Positions 31,290 to 40,423 of a stretch of DNA of 64,000 nucleotides are shown here, in pieces; the stretch's first letter is position 1, and each line of letters begins with the position of its first letter. The DNA comes from Nocardia albiluteola (lineage in GTDB: Bacteria > Actinomycetota > Actinomycetes > Mycobacteriales > Mycobacteriaceae). Location of the stretch: positions 447,333-511,332 of the forward strand of contig NZ_JAHKNI010000001.1 in the NCBI RefSeq assembly GCF_018860155.1, written 5' to 3'. The notes beneath the pieces are model-generated. The model was not told where the DNA came from. It ran no database searches and was given only the letters and a program-made list of their open reading frames with translations. A program made the translations under genes and the position numbers.

Positions 31290-32444
31290 TCAGCTGCTGC
31301 TCGCGGCGGCCTCGGCGAAGGGAATCCGCGCCGGGAGTACGGTGGTCCGCTCCACGGGCGGCCTCCACAGGCCGCGACGCCGCAGGATGGGCAGCACGCC
31401 CTCGCCGAACCAGTACGCCTCCTCCACATGGGGATAGCCCGAGAGGATGAACTGGGTTATCCCCAGGCGCGAGTATTCGATCAGGCGCTCGGCGACCTCC
31501 TCGTGGGAGCCGACCAGGGCGGTGCCCGCGCCGCCGCGCACCAGCCCGACGCCCGCCCAGAGATTGGGGGCGATCTCCAGGCGATCGGTGCTGCCGCCGT
31601 GCAATTCCAGCATCCGCCGCTGTCCCTCGGAATCGGTGCGCGCCAGATTCGCCTGCACGCGTTCGATATCCGCCGGATCGATCGCCTCGAGCAGCCGATT
31701 CGCCTCGGCCCAGGCCTGTTCGGAGGTGTCCCGGGTGATGACGTGAATGCGCAGTCCGTAGTCGAGCTTGCGGCCCTGGTCCACCGCCAGGCGGCGAATC
31801 CACTCCAGCTTCTTGCTCACCGCGAACAGCGGCTCGCCCCAGGTGAGATAGGTATCGGCGTATCGGGCGGCGACGGGTCCCGCCGCGGCCGAGGAACCGC
31901 CGAAGAAGACCGGCGGGACCGGATCGGGATGGTTGTTGAGAAGGGCATCGGTGACGCGAATATGCTTGCCCTCGAAGCTGATCGGCTCCCGCGCGGCCCA
32001 CAGGTTGCGCACCACGTCCAGGAACTCGCCGGTGCGCTCGTAGCGCTGTTCCTTGTCCAGGAAGTCCCCGTAGGCCTGCTGTTCGTGTGGTTCGCCGCCC
32101 GTGACGACGTTGAGCAGCAGCCGTCCGCGTGAGTGCCGCTGGAACGTCCCGGCCATCTGCGCGGCCAGCGTCGGGCTGACGAGCCCGGGCCGCAGCGCCA
32201 CCAGGAACTTCAGTGCCTCGGTGGTTTCCACGAGCATGGCGGTGGTGAGCCAGGCGTCCTCACACCAGGCGCCGGTCGGGGTGAGCACCGCCTCGAAGCC
32301 GTTCTCCTCCGCGGCGCCGGCGATCTGGTTGAGATAGCGCAGCGAGGCCGGGCGGTCGCCCGCCATCGAGGTGCCGTGGCCGCCCGCGACCAGGTCGCGG
32401 GAGTCGCCGTAGGTGGGCAGAAACCAGTGGAAAGACAGACTCAT
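31290..32444 (-). CDS. ssuD: FMNH2-dependent alkanesulfonate monooxygenase
   Basis: The 384-residue luciferase-like enzyme starts MSLSFHWFLPTYGDSRDL and has the SsuD landmarks FLVALRPGLVSPTLAAQMAG, then RLLLNVVTGGEPHEQ and FFGGSSAAAGPVAARYAD. SsuD cleaves alkanesulfonates to aldehyde and sulfite using FMNH2 from a separate reductase. AAGGGAG lies 8 nt before ATG 32444. It is the last gene of a minus-strand operon after the transporter genes ssuC, ssuB and ssuA. No SsuE reductase is adjacent; the flavin reductase at 41042 could serve. Confidence 0.93.
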   Translation of the reverse strand: MSLSFHWFLPTYGDSRDLVAGGHGTSMAGDRPASLRYLNQIAGAAEENGFEAVLTPTGAWCEDAWLTTAMLVETTEALKFLVALRPGLVSPTLAAQMAGTFQRHSRGRLLLNVVTGGEPHEQQAYGDFLDKEQRYERTGEFLDVVRNLWAAREPISFEGKHIRVTDALLNNHPDPVPPVFFGGSSAAAGPVAARYADTYLTWGEPLFAVSKKLEWIRRLAVDQGRKLDYGLRIHVITRDTSEQAWAEANRLLEAIDPADIERVQANLARTDSEGQRRMLELHGGSTDRLEIAPNLWAGVGLVRGGAGTALVGSHEEVAERLIEYSRLGITQFILSGYPHVEEAYWFGEGVLPILRRRGLWRPPVERTTVLPARIPFAEAAASSS

Positions 32445-32458
32445 TCGAGCGACTCCCT

Positions 32459-33460
32459 TCAGGAGGTGGTGGGGAACAGGTCGTTGAAGCGGGTGTCCGC
32501 GATATCCGCGATGCTGATCTTGTTCGGGATCAGGCCGGCCGCGGCGAAGGCGTCGGCCACCTGCTGCTCCTGTGCGATGGCGGTGGCATCGAGCGGATGA
32601 TCGTGGTAAGCACCGCGTTTCACCGCGACGGTGGTCGCCGCCACTGGCAGGCCGGTGTTCTGCGCGTAGGTCTGCGCCCACCCCTCCGGATGAGCGTTCA
32701 CCCAGGCGTGTGCCCGGCCGATGCGCGCGATCAGATCGTGCAGCGCCGCGGTCTTGGACTTGCTGCCCAGGGCCGCGGTGCCCGCGACGTAGTACGAGTC
32801 GGGACCGACATATCCGATGCCGTCGGCGAGGATTCGCGCCCCGGTCTGCTGCTGTGCCTGCGCCGAATACGGGTCCCAGATCGCCCACGCGTCGACCCGG
32901 CCGGTGGACAGCGCGGCCAGCGCGTCGGCGGGCTGCAGGTACTGCGGTTGTACGTCACCGAGCTTCAGATCGTTCTTGGTCAGCACCTGCAGCAGGTGAT
33001 AATTCGCCGACGTGCCCTTGGCGACGGCGATCTTCTTGCCGCGCAGGTCCGCCGGGGCGTGAATCGGCGAATCCTGCGGTACCAGGATGTCCTGACCGCC
33101 GAGGCCGACGCCGTACGCGGTGACGATCTTCAGGGCCGAATGTGCCGCCGCCGCGACGACCACCGGTGCATTGCCCACGCCCCCGAGGTCGACCGCCCCG
33201 GAGTTGACCGCCTCCAGCATCGGCGGCCCGGAGGTGTACTGCGACCAACTGATGTGGTACGGAACGTTTTTCAGCTCACCGGCGGCCTGCAGCAGCGCCT
33301 GCAGGCCGGTGCCCTTCTGGTCGCCGAGGTGCAGCGTCACCTGGGACAGGTCGACGGTGCCGTCGGCGCGAACCGCCGTATCCTTGCCGTCGTTCGAGGC
33401 GCAGGCCGTGGCCAGGGCGGCGGTCAGCGCGAGCGCGGCGAACAGTCTGCGTGTGATCAT
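32459..33460 (-). CDS. ssuA: Sulfonate ABC transporter substrate-binding lipoprotein
   Basis: The 333-residue protein has an N-terminal signal with a lipobox-like ALATAC, then the aliphatic-sulfonate binding fold: LHLGDQKGTGLQALLQAAG, VDLGGVGNAPVVVAAAA, and the hinge region PADLRGKKIAVAKGTSANYH. It would bind sulfonates outside the membrane and hand them to SsuC. ATG 33460 overlaps the ssuB stop (ATGA). Confidence 0.92.
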   Translation of the reverse strand: MITRRLFAALALTAALATACASNDGKDTAVRADGTVDLSQVTLHLGDQKGTGLQALLQAAGELKNVPYHISWSQYTSGPPMLEAVNSGAVDLGGVGNAPVVVAAAAHSALKIVTAYGVGLGGQDILVPQDSPIHAPADLRGKKIAVAKGTSANYHLLQVLTKNDLKLGDVQPQYLQPADALAALSTGRVDAWAIWDPYSAQAQQQTGARILADGIGYVGPDSYYVAGTAALGSKSKTAALHDLIARIGRAHAWVNAHPEGWAQTYAQNTGLPVAATTVAVKRGAYHDHPLDATAIAQEQQVADAFAAAGLIPNKISIADIADTRFNDLFPTTS

Positions 33461-34233
33461 GCGGTTCCTTCTTCGACGTCGACGCCGAGCTCGGCGAGCA
33501 ATTCGGTGCGCAGGGTGGTGAATCGGGGGTGGTCGCGGCGGCGCGGCCGGGGTAGGTCGATCGGTAGCTCGCGGGCCAGGCGGCCGTGCCCGAGCACCAG
33601 CGCGCGATCGGCCAGCAGCAGCGCCTCGTCGACGTCGTGGGTGACCAGCAGCACGCCCGGCCGATGGCGCGACCACAGCTGCAGGACGAGCTCGTGAATG
33701 GTGATGCGGGTCAACGCATCCAGCGCACTGAAGGGCTCGTCGAGCAGCAGCAGATCCGGCTCCCGGACCAGGGCGCGGGCCAGCGAGGCACGCTGTGCCT
33801 CCCCGCCGGACAGCGTCAGCGGCCAGGCATCGGCGCGATCGCCGAGCCCGACCTCGGTCAGGGCCGCGCGGGCCGCGGAGCGCGGGTCGGGATGGCGCAG
33901 CCCGAGAGTCACGTTGGCGTGCACGCGCTTCCAGGGCACCAGGCGCGGTTCCTGAAAGGCGACGGCGACCTCGCCCTCGACGGTCAGCTCGCCATCGTGG
34001 TCCCGATCGAGCCCGGCCAGGGCGCGCAACAGGGTGGACTTGCCGGTGCCGCTATGGCCCAGCAGCGCGACGAATTCGCCGCGGGCGATGTCCAGATCAA
34101 TGCCGTCCAGGACGGTTCGATCGCCGAATGCCTTGGTCAGCTTCTTGATTCGCGCCACGGGCGAGGGTGCGGCCGCCTCGGGTGCGGTGATCGCCGCGGG
34201 CTCGCTCAGCTCGCCAAGAAATCGCGTCGCCAT
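33457..34233 (-). CDS. ssuB: Sulfonate ABC transporter ATP-binding protein
   Basis: The 258-residue ATPase has Walker A LLGHSGTGKST near 59, Q-loop VAFQEPRLVPWKRV typical of the nitrate/sulfonate/taurine subfamily, signature LTLSGGE, Walker B LLLLDEPFSALD and switch LLVTHDVDEALLLADR. It energises uptake through SsuC. It overlaps the end of ssuC by 28 nt and the start of ssuA by 4 nt, indicating tight coupling. Confidence 0.95.
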   Translation of the reverse strand: MATRFLGELSEPAAITAPEAAAPSPVARIKKLTKAFGDRTVLDGIDLDIARGEFVALLGHSGTGKSTLLRALAGLDRDHDGELTVEGEVAVAFQEPRLVPWKRVHANVTLGLRHPDPRSAARAALTEVGLGDRADAWPLTLSGGEAQRASLARALVREPDLLLLDEPFSALDALTRITIHELVLQLWSRHRPGVLLVTHDVDEALLLADRALVLGHGRLARELPIDLPRPRRRDHPRFTTLRTELLAELGVDVEEGTA

Positions 34234-35012
34234 GCCAGTGCCTTCCTTTCGATGAGCCGCACAACGGCGTCGGTGAGCAGCCCCAGCAGGCTGTAGACCA
34301 GCAGGCCGACGAGGATCACGTCGGTGCGCAGGAAGTCGCGCGCGTTGTCGATCAGATAGCCGAGGCCCGCATCGGCATTGACCTGCTCGGCCACGATCAG
34401 TGCGAGCCAGGCGATTCCGAGTGACTGGCGCAGCCCCACCAGCGCCTGCGGCAACGCGCCGGGCAGCACGATGTGGCGGACCAGCCCGACCTTCGACAGG
34501 CGCTGGACCCGCGCGAGTTCGGCGAGTTTGCCGTCCACGCCACGGATTCCGGCAAAGGTGTTGAGATAGAGCGGAATTGCGACGCCGAAGGCCACCAGCA
34601 CGATCTTGGGCAGCTCACCGATGCCGAACCAGAGGATCAGCAGCGGGATCAGGCCGTAGAACGGCAGCGTGCGCAGCATCTGCAGGGGTGGATCGATGAT
34701 CTGCTCGGCCACGACGCTCAGTCCGGCCAGCAACGCCAGGCCGATGCCGAGCACCGCACCGATGACGAATCCGATCGCCGCACGCTGCAGCGATATCGCG
34801 ATCGCGTGCGGCAGGGTGCCGTCGCGGGTGATGTTGATCGCGGTGGTGAGCGTGGTGAACGGGGAGGCCAGCAGGCGCTGGGGGAGTATGCCGGTGCCGC
34901 TGGCCAGCTGCCACAGCGCCACGATCAGTATCGGGCTGATCAGCCTGACCCACCGCCCGGATGGCAGGTGCGCCAGGCGAACGGTCGCCGGCCGCAGAGT
35001 AGTCGATGACAA
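34206..35012 (-). CDS. ssuC: Sulfonate ABC transporter permease
   Basis: The 268-residue permease has about six helices and the EAA-type cytoplasmic loop (LARVQRLSKVGLVRHIVLPG and ALPQALVGLRQSLGIAW), matching the BPD-type SsuC/TauC family. It is first in the ssuC-ssuB-ssuA-ssuD operon. ATG 35012 is used; the upstream region is long (about 500 nt to the next gene) and may hold regulation for sulfur limitation. Confidence 0.93.
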   Translation of the reverse strand: MSSTTLRPATVRLAHLPSGRWVRLISPILIVALWQLASGTGILPQRLLASPFTTLTTAINITRDGTLPHAIAISLQRAAIGFVIGAVLGIGLALLAGLSVVAEQIIDPPLQMLRTLPFYGLIPLLILWFGIGELPKIVLVAFGVAIPLYLNTFAGIRGVDGKLAELARVQRLSKVGLVRHIVLPGALPQALVGLRQSLGIAWLALIVAEQVNADAGLGYLIDNARDFLRTDVILVGLLVYSLLGLLTDAVVRLIERKALAWRRDFLAS

Positions 35013-35393
35013 CGGAAAACCTCGTGCGGTGGTGGGGAAATCGGTCGGCGGCGCCGCGTGCGTCGGCGGTGCGGCATCCGATAGTGCCCAGTTCGTGGCC
35101 TCGGGTCACCGGTTGAAATCTCGATGCTTCTTAACCTGGTTCACGCGCCGTCGGATGTACCAGGCTGTCGGGGATCGGCCGGTAATTGCCATATCGGCCG
35201 TGATCTCGGCGTTTCGTTGAGTAGTTAACTGACGGTACACGCGCCGTTTACCGCGGCTGGGTAATCTTCGCCGCTACCGGGCCGTCCAGTGCGCGATGAC
35301 GACCCGGTCGGTGGATCAAAACTCGGTGCCTCGGTACCGGGGGGACAACGTTTCCACCTGGGAGTGCAGACCAGGTGTAGCGGAATCCGGGCG
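35013..35393. other. ssu operon leader region, possible 28-aa upstream ORF
   Basis: No gene-length frame is found. On the minus strand, ATG 35192 to TGA 35106 would encode a basic 28-residue peptide (MAITGRSPTAWYIRRRVNQV, end HRDFNR), ending 93 nt before ssuC. Leader peptides precede sulfur operons in other actinobacteria, but the known cysteine-rich or RRHVDLLRVSSA-type motifs are not present. I recognise no riboswitch. Confidence 0.3.
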
Positions 35394-35418
35394 CGAAAAG
35401 CTGAAATTGAGCTTTTCG
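35394..35418. promoter_or_regulatory. 9-bp inverted repeat upstream of a secreted-protein gene
   Basis: CGAAAAGCT-GAAATTG-AGCTTTTCG is a perfect 9-bp inverted repeat with a 7-nt spacer, about 95 nt before GTG 35513. It has operator geometry (centre-to-centre spacing 16 nt) and is AT-richer than its surroundings. Confidence 0.5.
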
Positions 35419-35512
35419 AGCTAAAGGGTTCCGCGTCGGACGTGATTTGCCGGAAGATTGCGCGACGCTGCAGCAGTTCCATTCTGCAGCCTGATGATGA
35501 GGGAATACCGAA

Positions 35513-36223
35513 GTGAAGATGAGGAAATTCGCGGTGGTCGCGGCTCTCGTGACCGCTGCTCTCGGCGTTACCGCCGGTGCCGCCAATGCTGCCCCCGCCC
35601 CGGCCGCCGCCAACGGCGCGGTCGACTACAAGGCGACTACGACCAAGACCTCCACGATTATCAAGACCGATGCGGGCTCCATGGATGTGGAGAACGGGGT
35701 CTTCAAGATCAAGGCCGCCAACGGCACCACCCTGGCCGGCACCCAGCTGAAGTTCCGGGTGGATGATTTCGAGTTCCCGATCGCGGCGGATATCGCGGAT
35801 CACACCGCGACCCTGACCCCGCAGTTCGATGTGGCGCACGCGGTGTACAAGCCGGTCGACCTGCCTTACCAGAACACCGCGCCGTGGAAGACCCCGTACG
35901 ACCGTGAGCAGGCGGCCTGGAACCGCATGAAGGACACCGTCTCCACGGGCGCCACCATCGGCACCCTGGTCGGTGGCCTGAGCGGCGGCGCGGTGGGTTG
36001 CGTCCTGGGTGGTATCGCGGGTGCGACCGTGTCCGCGGCCGCGATCGTGGGCCTGTTCGGCGCGTTCATTCCCGCCGCCGCGATCGGCTGCCTGGGCGGC
36101 ATCATCGCCGTCGGCGCGCTGGGCACCCTGGCGGGTCAGCTGCTGGTGACCGCTCCGGTCGCCGTCCTGGCCGCGATTCAGTACTTCACCACCATCAACG
36201 CGCCCTTCACCCCGGCGAAGTAA
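35513..36223 (+). CDS. Secreted protein with glycine-zipper C-terminus
   Basis: The 236-residue protein begins with a Sec signal peptide (KFAVVAALVTAALGVTAGAA, cleavage after ANA). A beta-rich domain of about 110 residues follows, then a Gly/Ala-rich hydrophobic tail (GTLVGGLSGGAVGCVLGGIA and further glycine-zipper turns). The layout recurs at 42404-43036, and I associate it with a Nocardia/Rhodococcus family of small secreted proteins (DUF8020-like). The function is unknown; the tail may insert into or span a membrane. GTG 35513 or ATG 35519 are both possible starts. Confidence 0.75.
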   Translation: MKMRKFAVVAALVTAALGVTAGAANAAPAPAAANGAVDYKATTTKTSTIIKTDAGSMDVENGVFKIKAANGTTLAGTQLKFRVDDFEFPIAADIADHTATLTPQFDVAHAVYKPVDLPYQNTAPWKTPYDREQAAWNRMKDTVSTGATIGTLVGGLSGGAVGCVLGGIAGATVSAAAIVGLFGAFIPAAAIGCLGGIIAVGALGTLAGQLLVTAPVAVLAAIQYFTTINAPFTPAK

Positions 36224-36255
36224 TTCGTTTCGAGGCGAAGTAGTCAGACACGGAT

Positions 36256-36285
36256 GATCCCGCCCGGCTTCGGCCGGGCGGGATC
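36256..36285. terminator. Terminator
   Basis: A perfect 13-bp stem (GATCCCGCCCGGC and complement) with a TTCG tetraloop is followed a few bases later by TTTT. It ends the secreted-protein gene. Confidence 0.85.
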
Positions 36286-36361
36286 AGCTGTTTTCCTGGG
36301 TCGTTTCGATCCCGCTGCGCACAACCCGTGAGCCGAGGCCGCGCCCGCGCCATCGTCGGGT

Positions 36362-37573
36362 ATGACTTCCATTGCTCCCCAAACCCTTTCCGATCGCGAA
36401 CTCGACGAGACATTCGCGCCCCTGTTCGATCGGATCGCCGCCGGCGCGGTCCAGCGCGAGATCGACCGCCGCCTGCCGCACGAGGAGGTCGGCTGGTTGC
36501 GGGCGGCCAACTTCGGGGCGCTGCGGGTGCCCGTCGAGTTCGGCGGATTCGGCGTCAGTACGCGCCGGCTGTTCTCGCTGCTGATCGACCTGGCGGCGGC
36601 CGAATCGAATCTGCCACAGGCACTTCGGGTGCATTTCGCCTTCGTCGAGGATCAGTTGCTGGCCGCGCCGGGGCCCGACCGGGAGCGATGGCTGCGTGCG
36701 GTCGCCGGCGGCGCGCTGGTCGGAAACGCCATCACCGAACCGGGCGTGGGCGCCGTGGACCGGTATCGGACCACCCTCACCCCGGACGGTCCGGACTGGC
36801 GTTTGAACGGCGTCAAGTACTACAGCACCGGCTCGCTGTACGCGGACTACATTCTCGTGGCGGCCGATCGCCACGGCGAGCGGGTGTCCGTGCTGGTCGA
36901 TGCCGCCGCCGCGGGCGTGCGCCTCCACGATGATTGGGACGGTTTCGGGCAACGGCTGACCGCCAGTGGCACAACGGAATTCGATAACGTCGCGATAACC
37001 TCGGACCGGATCACGGGACCGGGCTACGGCGCCGCCGGACCCACCTACTCCACCGCGTATCTGCAACTGGTGCAGCTGGCGGTGCTCGCCGGCATCGCCC
37101 GGCGGGCCGAGGCGGACGTCCGGGCGTGGGTGAGCGAACGCACCCGCAGCTACACCCACGCCGCGGCCGCGTTGCCCCGCCGGGATCCGTTGGTGCAGCA
37201 GGTGATCGGCCAGCTCTCGGCCGCGGCCTTCACCGCGCGGGCCACGGTGCTCGCGGTGGCCGATCGGCTCGACGTGGTGCTCGACGCCGGTGCCGGTGAC
37301 CACGACGAGCTGGCCGCTCTCGAATTGGCCTCGGCCCAAGCACAACTCGGCGTGATCGACGTCGTGCTCGCCGCTACCACGCGGCTGTTCGAGGTGGGCG
37401 GCGCCTCGATCGTGTCCGAACGGCTTCGCCTGGACCGGCATTGGCGCAATGCCCGCACCATTTCGGTGCACAATCCGGCCATCCAGAAGGCCCGCGCTAT
37501 CGGCGATCATCTGCTCAACGGCACCGAGCTGCCGTTCGCATGGAGCGCTGGAACGCGGGAGCAGGCGCGCTGA
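36362..37573 (+). CDS. Acyl-CoA-dehydrogenase-fold flavoprotein, DszC/SfnB type
   Basis: The 403-residue protein has the acyl-CoA dehydrogenase fold: an N-terminal helical part ending GALRVPVEFGGFGVS, a middle beta domain with VGNAITEPGVGAVDRY and WRLNGVKYYSTGSL, and the C-terminal LDRHWRNARTISVHNPAIQK. That last block is typical of DszC/SfnB-type flavin monooxygenases that act on organosulfur compounds rather than acyl-CoA. It likely uses reduced flavin supplied in trans. It opens the plus-strand cluster with the StyA-like gene, sfnG and a flavin reductase. Confidence 0.88.
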   Translation: MTSIAPQTLSDRELDETFAPLFDRIAAGAVQREIDRRLPHEEVGWLRAANFGALRVPVEFGGFGVSTRRLFSLLIDLAAAESNLPQALRVHFAFVEDQLLAAPGPDRERWLRAVAGGALVGNAITEPGVGAVDRYRTTLTPDGPDWRLNGVKYYSTGSLYADYILVAADRHGERVSVLVDAAAAGVRLHDDWDGFGQRLTASGTTEFDNVAITSDRITGPGYGAAGPTYSTAYLQLVQLAVLAGIARRAEADVRAWVSERTRSYTHAAAALPRRDPLVQQVIGQLSAAAFTARATVLAVADRLDVVLDAGAGDHDELAALELASAQAQLGVIDVVLAATTRLFEVGGASIVSERLRLDRHWRNARTISVHNPAIQKARAIGDHLLNGTELPFAWSAGTREQAR

Positions 37574-37799
37574 GCGCGCCGGTGCGGCGACAGGTACGGC
37601 CGCCGCACCGACGCTCCATGTTTCTCACCGTTCATTCCTTTCGTATTCGTTTGCGATCACAGGGATCGAAACCATTGCAGGCCGTGCGGGCCGGAAAGGA
37701 AACAAATCCCAGCCGATTCACAGCCGACTTCAACCCTGCGATCGGTTCTCGGTGATTGCAATGCTCCGGCGCCGCGGATGCGGGTAGCAGAATTTCGTT

Positions 37800-39158
37800 A
37801 TGACGACACAGAATTCAATACGAAAGGCCGCGATAATCGGTGCCGGGCAGACCGGTGTGACGGCGGCACTGGGTCTGCTGGACGCCGGATTCGAGGTCAC
37901 AGTCCACAGCGATCGGGACCAGCGCGCCCTGCGTGACGACGTGCCCGCCACCGGCACCGCGCTGGAATTCGGGGAGGCCCAGGCCGCCGAGGCCGCGCTC
38001 GGCCTGGACACCTATCTCGATCGCGCGCCCCGGCACACCGGGCTCAGCGTCCGCATCGCCGGGCCCGAGAACGCCGAATTGATCGCATTCGACGGCAATT
38101 TCGACGGATATGCGGGCGTCGCGGTCGATACCCGTCTCAAGGCGGACGAACGCCTGACCGCATTCCAGGAACGCGGCGGGCGATTCGTCGTGGATGCGGT
38201 CACCCCGGAGACGCTCGATGCGATCGCGGGCCGCAACGACCTGACCCTGGTGGCCACCGGCCGGGGCGGGCTCGCGGATCTGTTCGCGATCGATCCGGTG
38301 CGCACCGTATACAGCGCGCCGCAACGCAGCCTGTTGACCGTGACGGTAACCGGACTCGGCTACGGCCCCGACGTTTTCGCGCACCGCAGCCCGGACGGCG
38401 GTGCGCACAGCGGATTCTCGATCCTGGCCGAGCAGGGCGAGGCGTGGTGGGGACCGTACCTACACAAGGACGCCGGGCCCGCGTGGGCCTTCCTGGGCTG
38501 GGCCCGGCCAGGGAGCGACTGGGAACGGCGATTCGCGGGCGCGGATTCCGCCGCGTCCGCGCACCGCATCGTCGCGGACCTGTATCGCGACTACGTCGAC
38601 TGGGATCTTCCGGAAGTGCTTGCCACACAGACGATCTCCGAGGATCCACACTCGTGGCTGCGGGGCGCGGTCCGGCCGGTGGTGCGGTCCGGAGTCGGCG
38701 CCACCGCGAGCGGGCACGTGGTCGGCGCCCTGGGCGACACCGCGGTGTCCTACGACCCGATCGCGGGTCAGGGTGCCCAGAGCGGGTTGGTCCAGGCGCA
38801 GCGGCTGGTCGCGGCCGCGAAGGCGCACGAGGGGCCGTTCGACCGGGAATGGCTCGGCGCCCGATACGCCGAATTCCTGAGCGCCCGTTCGGATGCGGCG
38901 AGCAAGGTCACCCGGCTGTTCCTCAGCGACCCCGAATTCGCGGACATCGGTGGCCGCTTCTTCGCCGCGGCCGCGGTAGATCCGCAATTCGCCACGGCGC
39001 TGGTCGGGCTGCTGCACCGGCCGCAGCCCTTCGGAGACATCGAATCGCTCGCCGCGGCCGACGGATTCATCAAGGAGGTCTCGGGCGTGGATGCCGACAC
39101 GCTACTGGGCAGGTTCGAGCCCGCCGGGCGCTTCGCTCGCTCGCGATACGCCGCCTAG
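37800..39158 (+). CDS. StyA-like FAD-dependent monooxygenase
   Basis: The 452-residue protein starts with a Rossmann FAD motif (KAAIIGAGQTGVTAALGLLD). It continues in the style of styrene/indole monooxygenase oxygenase subunits: TGRGGLADLF, ISEDPHSWLRGAVRPVVR, and DPIAGQGAQSGLVQAQRLV near the isoalloxazine. StyA enzymes epoxidise alkenes or oxidise sulfides using FADH2 from a partner reductase. The flavin reductase at 41042 is a candidate partner. Position among sulfur genes favours a thioether substrate, which is inference. Confidence 0.85.
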   Translation: MTTQNSIRKAAIIGAGQTGVTAALGLLDAGFEVTVHSDRDQRALRDDVPATGTALEFGEAQAAEAALGLDTYLDRAPRHTGLSVRIAGPENAELIAFDGNFDGYAGVAVDTRLKADERLTAFQERGGRFVVDAVTPETLDAIAGRNDLTLVATGRGGLADLFAIDPVRTVYSAPQRSLLTVTVTGLGYGPDVFAHRSPDGGAHSGFSILAEQGEAWWGPYLHKDAGPAWAFLGWARPGSDWERRFAGADSAASAHRIVADLYRDYVDWDLPEVLATQTISEDPHSWLRGAVRPVVRSGVGATASGHVVGALGDTAVSYDPIAGQGAQSGLVQAQRLVAAAKAHEGPFDREWLGARYAEFLSARSDAASKVTRLFLSDPEFADIGGRFFAAAAVDPQFATALVGLLHRPQPFGDIESLAAADGFIKEVSGVDADTLLGRFEPAGRFARSRYAA

Positions 39159-39307
39159 CTCCGTGCGTATCCCACCGTCGCCGGCGATGCGATCGCGGCG
39201 ATTCAAAACCTCGTGCGGCCTCGCCCCCGGTGCTGAAGTGAGGGGGCAGCGGGGGCGACGCACGATCCGGACCGCCGGCACGTCACCGGAAACCACTGGG
39301 AGCACAC

Positions 39308-40423
39308 ATGAGCACCGAAAAGATCGCCGGGAAAACACAATTCGCGTACTGGGTGCCCAACGTCAGCGGCGGGCTGGTCACCAGCGATATCGAGCAGCGC
39401 ACCGGCTGGGACTTCGAGTACAACAGGACGCTGGCCCGCACCGCCGAGCAGAACGGCTTCGACTACGCCCTGTCCCAGGTGCGTTACACCGCCTCGTACG
39501 GCGCCGAGTACCAGCACGAATCGACGTCGTTCAGCCTGGCGCTGCTGGGGGCCACCGAGCGGCTGAAGGTCATCGCGGCCGTGCATCCGGGGCTGTGGCA
39601 TCCGGCGGTGCTGGCCAAGTTCGGCGCCACCGCCGATCATCTGTCCGGCGGCAGGTTCGCCATCAACGTCGTCTCGGGCTGGTTCGCCGGGGAATTCCAG
39701 GCGCTGGGCGAGCCGTGGCTCGAACACGACGAACGGTACCGGCGCAGCGCCGAATTCCTCGAGGTGATCCGCAAGATCTGGACCGAGGACGCGGTCGACT
39801 ACGCCGGTGACTTCTACCGGATTCGCGATTTCACCCTGAAACCCAAGCCGCTCAATACCGAGGCGCGGCCGAATCCCGAACTGTTCCAGGGCGGCAACTC
39901 CACCGCCGCCCGCCGCAACGGCGGCCGCTATGCCGACTGGTACTTCTCCAACGGCAAGGATTTCGACGGCGTCACCGAGCAGTTGGACGATGTGCGCGAG
40001 GTGGCCCGCGAGCACGGTCGGGAGGTGAAATTCGGGCTCAACGCGTTCATCATCGCCCGCGATACCGAGGCCGAGGCCCGCGACACCCTCCGCGAGATCA
40101 TCGACAAGGCGAATCGTCCCGCGGTGCAGGGGTTTCACGACGCGGTGCAGCAGGCGGGCCCGTCGACCGCGGACCGCAAGGGCATGTGGGCCGACTCGAC
40201 CTTCGAGGATCTGGTGCAGTACAACGACGGCTTCCGGACCGGTTTGATCGGCACCCCGGAGCAGATCGCCGAGCGAATCGTCGCTTACCGCGACCTCGGA
40301 GTGGATCTGATTCTGGCGGGGTTCCTGCATTTCCAGGAGGAGGTCGAATACTTCGGCCGGCGGGTGCTGCCGCTGGTACGAGAGTTGGAGGCACAGCGAG
40401 CGCCCGCGGCGGTGGCGGGCTGA
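39308..40423 (+). CDS. sfnG: Dimethylsulfone monooxygenase
   Basis: The 371-residue LLM enzyme carries SfnG-type blocks: FAYWVPNVSGGLVTSDIEQR, SQVRYTASYGAEYQHES, AINVVSGWFAGEFQALG and ELFQGGNSTAARRNGG. SfnG uses FMNH2 to turn dimethylsulfone into methanesulfinate, feeding sulfur assimilation. GGGAG precedes ATG 39308. The stop overlaps the start of the next gene (TGATG), coupling it to the SfnB-like remnant. Confidence 0.9.
   Translation: MSTEKIAGKTQFAYWVPNVSGGLVTSDIEQRTGWDFEYNRTLARTAEQNGFDYALSQVRYTASYGAEYQHESTSFSLALLGATERLKVIAAVHPGLWHPAVLAKFGATADHLSGGRFAINVVSGWFAGEFQALGEPWLEHDERYRRSAEFLEVIRKIWTEDAVDYAGDFYRIRDFTLKPKPLNTEARPNPELFQGGNSTAARRNGGRYADWYFSNGKDFDGVTEQLDDVREVAREHGREVKFGLNAFIIARDTEAEARDTLREIIDKANRPAVQGFHDAVQQAGPSTADRKGMWADSTFEDLVQYNDGFRTGLIGTPEQIAERIVAYRDLGVDLILAGFLHFQEEVEYFGRRVLPLVRELEAQRAPAAVAG

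Noticed and set aside
35013..35225. S-adenosylmethionine riboswitch ahead of ssuC
   Set aside because: I could not find the conserved core of the SAM-I, SAM-II or SAM-IV classes on the minus strand. A covariance-model scan would settle it.
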